From the NCBI GenBank assembly GCA_964229545.1, contig CAXRDP010000023.1, positions 1 through 16,483 of the forward strand: a stretch of DNA of 16,483 nucleotides. The letters run 5' to 3'. Positions 13,071-16,483 of this stretch are shown here, in pieces. The stretch's first letter is position 1. Each line of letters opens with the position of its first letter. The notes under the pieces were generated by a model. That model searched no databases. It was not told the DNA's origin and was given only the letters and a program-made list of their open reading frames with translations. The position numbers were made by a program, and so were the translations under genes. The DNA comes from UBA724 sp964229545 (GTDB lineage: Bacteria > Bacteroidota > Bacteroidia > Flavobacteriales > Flavobacteriaceae).

Positions 13071-13885
13071 ACCCATTGCGCGATCAAAGCCAATGTGCCT
13101 ACGGTAGCGCAGTAGTAGGCAAAGTATTTGAGTTTGCTTCGCTTTACCAGTGCTATCATCCATGTACAAGCCAAATAGCCACTCACAAAAGCTGCAACAA
13201 AACCCACAACAAACGGCAGTAATTCCATCTCACCCTGACCCTGACCCAAGTCACCACTCCACAGGGTTTTTGCCATACTCCCTAAAATAAGCGGTACCAC
13301 CATCAGAAAGGAAAAGCGAGCGGCCTTGGGTCTGTCGACTTTGAGTAGCAAACTACAAGCAATGGTAGCACCACTACGCGATATGCCGGGCAAAATGGCA
13401 AAGGCTTGGGCAATCCCAACTAAGGCAGCAGTTTTGGGAGTGATGGGTTGGTGGTTGGAGAAAGGACGGTCTGCCACAAAAAGCAGTGCGGCAGTAACCC
13501 ACAGCATAGCACCTACCAATAGCGTATTGCCAAAAAAGAATTGGGCAATCGTTTCTTCAAAAAAAAGTCCTACACCTACAGCCGGTATCATAGAAATGAC
13601 AATAAGCAGCGAAAAACGGGTGGCTTCGTTGTTTTGGAATTTGATGAGTCCGCCTATGATTTCAAAAACATCTTTTCTAAAAACCACTAGGGTAGCAAGG
13701 GCTGTCGCAGCGTGAACTACGATAGTGAAAATCAGGTTTTGCTGACTCAAATTGGCATTGCCCATCATGGCTTGGGCCAACTCCAAATGTCCGCTAGAAG
13801 AAACAGGTAAAAACTCGGTTAGTCCTTGCACAATTCCCAACAAAAGAGCTTCCAGAACAGAGAGGGAGGTAGTGGGCTCAATCAT
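13067..13885 (-). CDS. uppP: Undecaprenyl-diphosphatase (BacA/UppP)
   Basis: UppP removes a phosphate from undecaprenyl pyrophosphate, recycling the lipid carrier for peptidoglycan and other surface polymers. The 272-residue membrane protein has the two family blocks: GIVQGLTEFLPVSSSGHLEL (17-36), with Gln20, Glu24 and His33 at catalytic positions, and ILPGISRSGATIACSLLL later, containing the conserved arginine. About eight hydrophobic segments are evident. The start overlaps the DUF3098 stop as ATGA and the stop overlaps the truB start the same way, so translation is coupled on both sides. Confidence 0.97.
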   Translation of the reverse strand: MIEPTTSLSVLEALLLGIVQGLTEFLPVSSSGHLELAQAMMGNANLSQQNLIFTIVVHAATALATLVVFRKDVFEIIGGLIKFQNNEATRFSLLIVISMIPAVGVGLFFEETIAQFFFGNTLLVGAMLWVTAALLFVADRPFSNHQPITPKTAALVGIAQAFAILPGISRSGATIACSLLLKVDRPKAARFSFLMVVPLILGSMAKTLWSGDLGQGQGEMELLPFVVGFVAAFVSGYLACTWMIALVKRSKLKYFAYYCATVGTLALIAQWV

Positions 13886-14118
13886 TTTGAATGTCCTTTG
13901 GAGCTGAGTATGGCTATCACTTCAATCACAAAACCAATAAGCACCAATGCGGGTGCCAAGCGGATGCGTCGAGAACTAAATATTTCGGGATTAAAGACAT
14001 TGGGGTCATCACTGCCGCCTCCTGCCATAAGAACAAAACCCAATGCGATACAGGCGAGCCCGACCCACATCAATTTGTAGTTGTTGGCATTGAATATAAA
14101 TTGTTTTTTGGGTTTCAT
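13882..14118 (-). CDS. DUF3098 family small membrane protein
   Basis: The 78-residue protein has two membrane helices (LMWVGLACIALGFVLMAG and LAPALVLIGFVIEVIAIL) joined by a loop with DDPNVFNPEIFSSRRIRLAP. This pattern is DUF3098, found in Bacteroidota between ftsX and uppP. The N-terminus is basic and starts three bases after the ftsX stop. The constant position between a division gene and a wall-carrier phosphatase suggests a role in envelope growth or assembly of its neighbours. That is inference; no function is established to my knowledge. Confidence 0.88.
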   Translation of the reverse strand: MKPKKQFIFNANNYKLMWVGLACIALGFVLMAGGGSDDPNVFNPEIFSSRRIRLAPALVLIGFVIEVIAILSSKGHSK

Positions 14119-14121
14119 AAA

Positions 14122-14997
14122 TCAGTATAAAAAATCCGTTTTCAGATTCAGGTAGCGTTGCGTAGCCAAGGTAGCGCTTAGGGATGTGATGACAAAGGAA
14201 AGCAAGACCACGCCACCAAAAGCCATCAGTATGGTTTCGATGTCCATCAGTTCTGACAAGTTGGGCACATAGTCTATAGCGACTTGCAACAATCCCCATA
14301 TTCCCCCACAGGCCAGCAAAGCACTTAACAGCCCCAGTAGTACATATCTACGCACAAAAGGCCTGCGAATAAATCCTTTTCGGGCACCTACTAGTTGCAT
14401 GGTTTTGATGACCATTCGTTTGGCATAGATGGATAATCGAATCGAGTTGTTGATCAATAGTATAGACACAATCAGAAAGAACCCACAGCTGATGAGTAGT
14501 AAAAGGCTGATACGTTCAATGTTTTCATTGAGCAAGCCAATCAATGGACGGTCATAAACGACTTCACTCACATATGACCTGTCGCTGATCATGGTGCTGA
14601 TGCTGTCAACGCTTAAGGTGTTTACATAGCTGCCTTTTAACCGCAAATCTATCGCATCTTTCAGGGGGTTGTACCCTAAAAAATCCATAAAATCCTCGCC
14701 AATTTCGGCACTGTGTTCTTGGGCAGCTTGTGCTTTGGAAATAAAGAGAGCCGACTTGGTAAATGGTGCCAAAGCCAACATGGTTTTGAGTTGCTCTACT
14801 TCCACCTCCTTGGCCTGATCATCTAAAAACACAGTAAGTACAATTTGTTCCTTCACGTGTTGGGCCACCCGCTGGGTATTTAACACCAACAAGCCCAACA
14901 CACCCACCACAAAAAGCACCAATCCGATGCTCACCACTACCGAGATGTAGGAGCGAATCAATTGACGACGTTGATAAACGTGATAGGGTTTGCCCAT
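14122..14997 (-). CDS. ftsX: Cell division protein FtsX (permease-like)
   Basis: FtsX with the ATPase FtsE forms an ABC-type complex that couples division to activation of wall hydrolases at the septum. The 291-residue product has the expected plan: a basic N-terminus, a first membrane helix (about 19-38), a periplasmic domain of about 130 residues including FISKAQAAQEHSAEIGEDFMDFLGYNPL, and three membrane helices with NNSIRLSIYAKRMVIKTMQLVGARKGFIRRPF in between, the FtsX-domain hallmark. ftsE is not adjacent. It is the first gene of the leftward chain ftsX-DUF3098-uppP-truB-tag and is divergent from leuS. Confidence 0.94.
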   Translation of the reverse strand: MGKPYHVYQRRQLIRSYISVVVSIGLVLFVVGVLGLLVLNTQRVAQHVKEQIVLTVFLDDQAKEVEVEQLKTMLALAPFTKSALFISKAQAAQEHSAEIGEDFMDFLGYNPLKDAIDLRLKGSYVNTLSVDSISTMISDRSYVSEVVYDRPLIGLLNENIERISLLLLISCGFFLIVSILLINNSIRLSIYAKRMVIKTMQLVGARKGFIRRPFVRRYVLLGLLSALLACGGIWGLLQVAIDYVPNLSELMDIETILMAFGGVVLLSFVITSLSATLATQRYLNLKTDFLY

Positions 14998-15061
14998 GAC
15001 GGGCTAAAATTACAAAATCCAACCCAACGTTTGGGACTTTAATTATTCTGATAATATATGG

Positions 15062-15069
15062 TATTTTTG
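15062..15069 (+). promoter_or_regulatory. -7 box of leuS
   Basis: TATTTTTG matches TAnnTTTG and lies 18 bases before the leuS ATG, giving a leader of roughly a dozen bases. The nearest upstream TTG (15031) is too far for a standard -33. The region around it is AT-rich. Confidence 0.45.
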
Positions 15070-15087
15070 CAGCTATTAATTGGGCAA

Positions 15088-16483
15088 ATGGCATATCCTT
15101 TTCAGTCGATAGAGAAAAAATGGCAATCCTACTGGGCGAAGAACCAAACTTTTGCTGCCGATTCGACCTCTGAAAAACCGAAATATTATGTACTCGACAT
15201 GTTCCCTTATCCTTCTGGGGCGGGGCTACACGTGGGGCACCCTCTGGGCTATATTGCCAGTGACATAGTGGCCAGATACAAGCGCAACAAGGGTTACAAT
15301 GTGCTTCACCCACAAGGATACGACTCTTTTGGTCTCCCTGCCGAGCAATACGCCATCCAAACGGGGCAGCACCCTGCCATTACAACGGCAGCCAATATCA
15401 AAAGATACAGAGAACAACTCGATCAGTTGGGGTTCTCTTTTGATTGGAGTCGAGAAGTACGCACTTCCGAACCCGATTATTACAAATGGACCCAATGGAT
15501 GTTTTTGAAGCTGTTTGCCTCTTGGTTTGACACTTCTCAGAACAAAGCTCGCCCTATCGAGGAGTTGATGACAATTTTGGAACAAAGCGGCAACCTCAAC
15601 TTGCAAACTCATTGTGATGCATCGACTCCAGAGATTTCTGCAGATCAATGGCGCGCTTTTTCAGAAAAAGAAAAACAAACCCATTTGCTTAACTATCGCC
15701 TGGCATACTTGGCTGAGACTGAGGTCAATTGGTGTCCGGAATTGGGAACTGTGCTAGCCAATGACGAGGTGGTAAATGGCGTTTCTGAACGCGGTGGTTA
15801 CGCCGTCGTTCGAAAAAAAATGACCCAATGGAGCATGCGTATTTCTGCCTATGCAGAGCGTTTGCTTAGCGGGTTGGAAACCATCGACTGGCCTGAACCC
15901 TTAAAAGAAATGCAGCGCAACTGGATTGGGAAATCCGTTGGGGCGTCTGTTCGCTTTGACATAGACGGACATCAGGACATCATTGAGGTCTTTACCACCC
16001 GTCCTGACACTTTGTTTGGTGTAAGCTTTATGACCTTGGCACCTGAACATCCACTGGTGGAACAAATCACCACAGATGCTCAGAAACAGGATGTTCAGGC
16101 CTATGTAGAGACAACCGCTTCTCGCAGTGAAAGAGAGCGTATGGCCGACGTTAAAAATATCACTGGTGTGTTCACTGGCGCCTATGCACTGCACCCCTTT
16201 ACTGAGGAGAAGATTCCTATTTGGATAGGGGATTATGTGCTCGCAGGCTACGGTACGGGCGCTGTGATGGCGGTTCCATGTGGGGACCAACGCGATTTCG
16301 ATTTTGCCAAGCATTTTGACTTACCTATCAAAAATATTTTCTCAGATAAGGACGTGTCTGAGGCCGCTCACAGTGAAAAGACAAATACCACAATTGCCAA
16401 CTCTGATTTTCTTAACGGCCTAGATGTGACCAAAGCATCCAAAGAGGTGATACGGCAACTGACAGCTATCGGTAAAGGAGCTG
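15088..16483 (+). CDS. leuS: Leucyl-tRNA synthetase, N-terminal half (runs off the window)
   Basis: LeuRS charges tRNA-Leu with leucine. The open frame starts at ATG 15088 (MAYPFQSIEKKWQSYWAKNQ) and continues past the right edge for 465 codons with no stop. The class I signature lies in MFPYPSGAGLHVGHPLGY (HVGH at 48-51). The CP1 editing domain shows TTRPDTLFGVSFMTLAPEHP and later GTGAVMAVPCGDQRDFDFA with the editing aspartate. A segment of about 50 residues (about 148-200) between ASWFD and LNYRLAYLAETEVNWCP is longer than in E. coli and looks like the insertion common in Bacteroidota enzymes. The KMSKS and anticodon-binding parts lie outside the window. Confidence 0.97.
   Translation, partial: MAYPFQSIEKKWQSYWAKNQTFAADSTSEKPKYYVLDMFPYPSGAGLHVGHPLGYIASDIVARYKRNKGYNVLHPQGYDSFGLPAEQYAIQTGQHPAITTAANIKRYREQLDQLGFSFDWSREVRTSEPDYYKWTQWMFLKLFASWFDTSQNKARPIEELMTILEQSGNLNLQTHCDASTPEISADQWRAFSEKEKQTHLLNYRLAYLAETEVNWCPELGTVLANDEVVNGVSERGGYAVVRKKMTQWSMRISAYAERLLSGLETIDWPEPLKEMQRNWIGKSVGASVRFDIDGHQDIIEVFTTRPDTLFGVSFMTLAPEHPLVEQITTDAQKQDVQAYVETTASRSERERMADVKNITGVFTGAYALHPFTEEKIPIWIGDYVLAGYGTGAVMAVPCGDQRDFDFAKHFDLPIKNIFSDKDVSEAAHSEKTNTTIANSDFLNGLDVTKASKEVIRQLTAIGKGA

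Noticed and set aside
13071..13169. Upstream extension of the truB start
   Set aside because: It would lie 100 bases inside uppP and has no family similarity. The ATG at 13070 overlaps the uppP stop in the usual ATGA manner.

Overview
The window looks like ordinary chromosome of a Bacteroidota member, most likely of the flavobacterial branch. Several lines support this: lineage-typical families (DUF4301, DUF3127, DUF3098, a short TruB without a PUA domain, a TonB-type receptor behind a thiamine pyrophosphate riboswitch); repeated TAnnTTTG promoter -7 boxes; almost no Shine-Dalgarno sequences; and A-rich stretches before start codons. I see no tRNA, rRNA, CRISPR array, transposase or phage gene. 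No gene-free stretch exceeds about 120 bases.

Layout: (1) 1-950: the tail of a gene placed as rplU, then rpmA, then a leftward HicB-HicA toxin-antitoxin pair that sits between two nearly identical terminators. (2) 954-2261: leftward ahcY. (3) 2310-5812: a tightly packed rightward operon of a phosphopantetheinyl transferase, a small thiamine-binding (YkoF/MTH1187-like) protein, a PnuC/PnuT-type transporter, a NadR-like P-loop kinase and a DUF4301 protein. (4) 5824-8156: a promoter box, a TPP riboswitch, a hairpin over the start codon and a TonB-dependent outer-membrane receptor. (5) 8153-10692: a leftward Rieske-like lipoprotein lacking the iron-binding histidines, rightward greA and a HIT hydrolase, and a leftward orphan histidine kinase. 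(6) 10780-12363: rightward DUF3127 and aat, convergent with tag. (7) 12375-14997: leftward ftsX, DUF3098, uppP, truB and probably tag as one chain with overlaps or gaps of a few bases. (8) 15088 to the end: the first half of leuS.

The most coherent system is regions 3-4. It looks like a thiamine (or thiamine-precursor) salvage module: the receptor brings the vitamin across the outer membrane under TPP control, the PnuT-like channel lets it across the inner membrane, the kinase could trap it by phosphorylation, and the small binding protein may buffer it. DUF4301 in the same operon shows motifs resembling UDP-sugar pyrophosphorylases, so it may be an uncharacterised nucleotidyltransferase. A rival reading of the PnuC-kinase pair is nicotinamide riboside uptake. 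The rest of the window is mostly housekeeping: translation, transcript cleavage, envelope synthesis and division, methyl-cycle metabolism and DNA repair.
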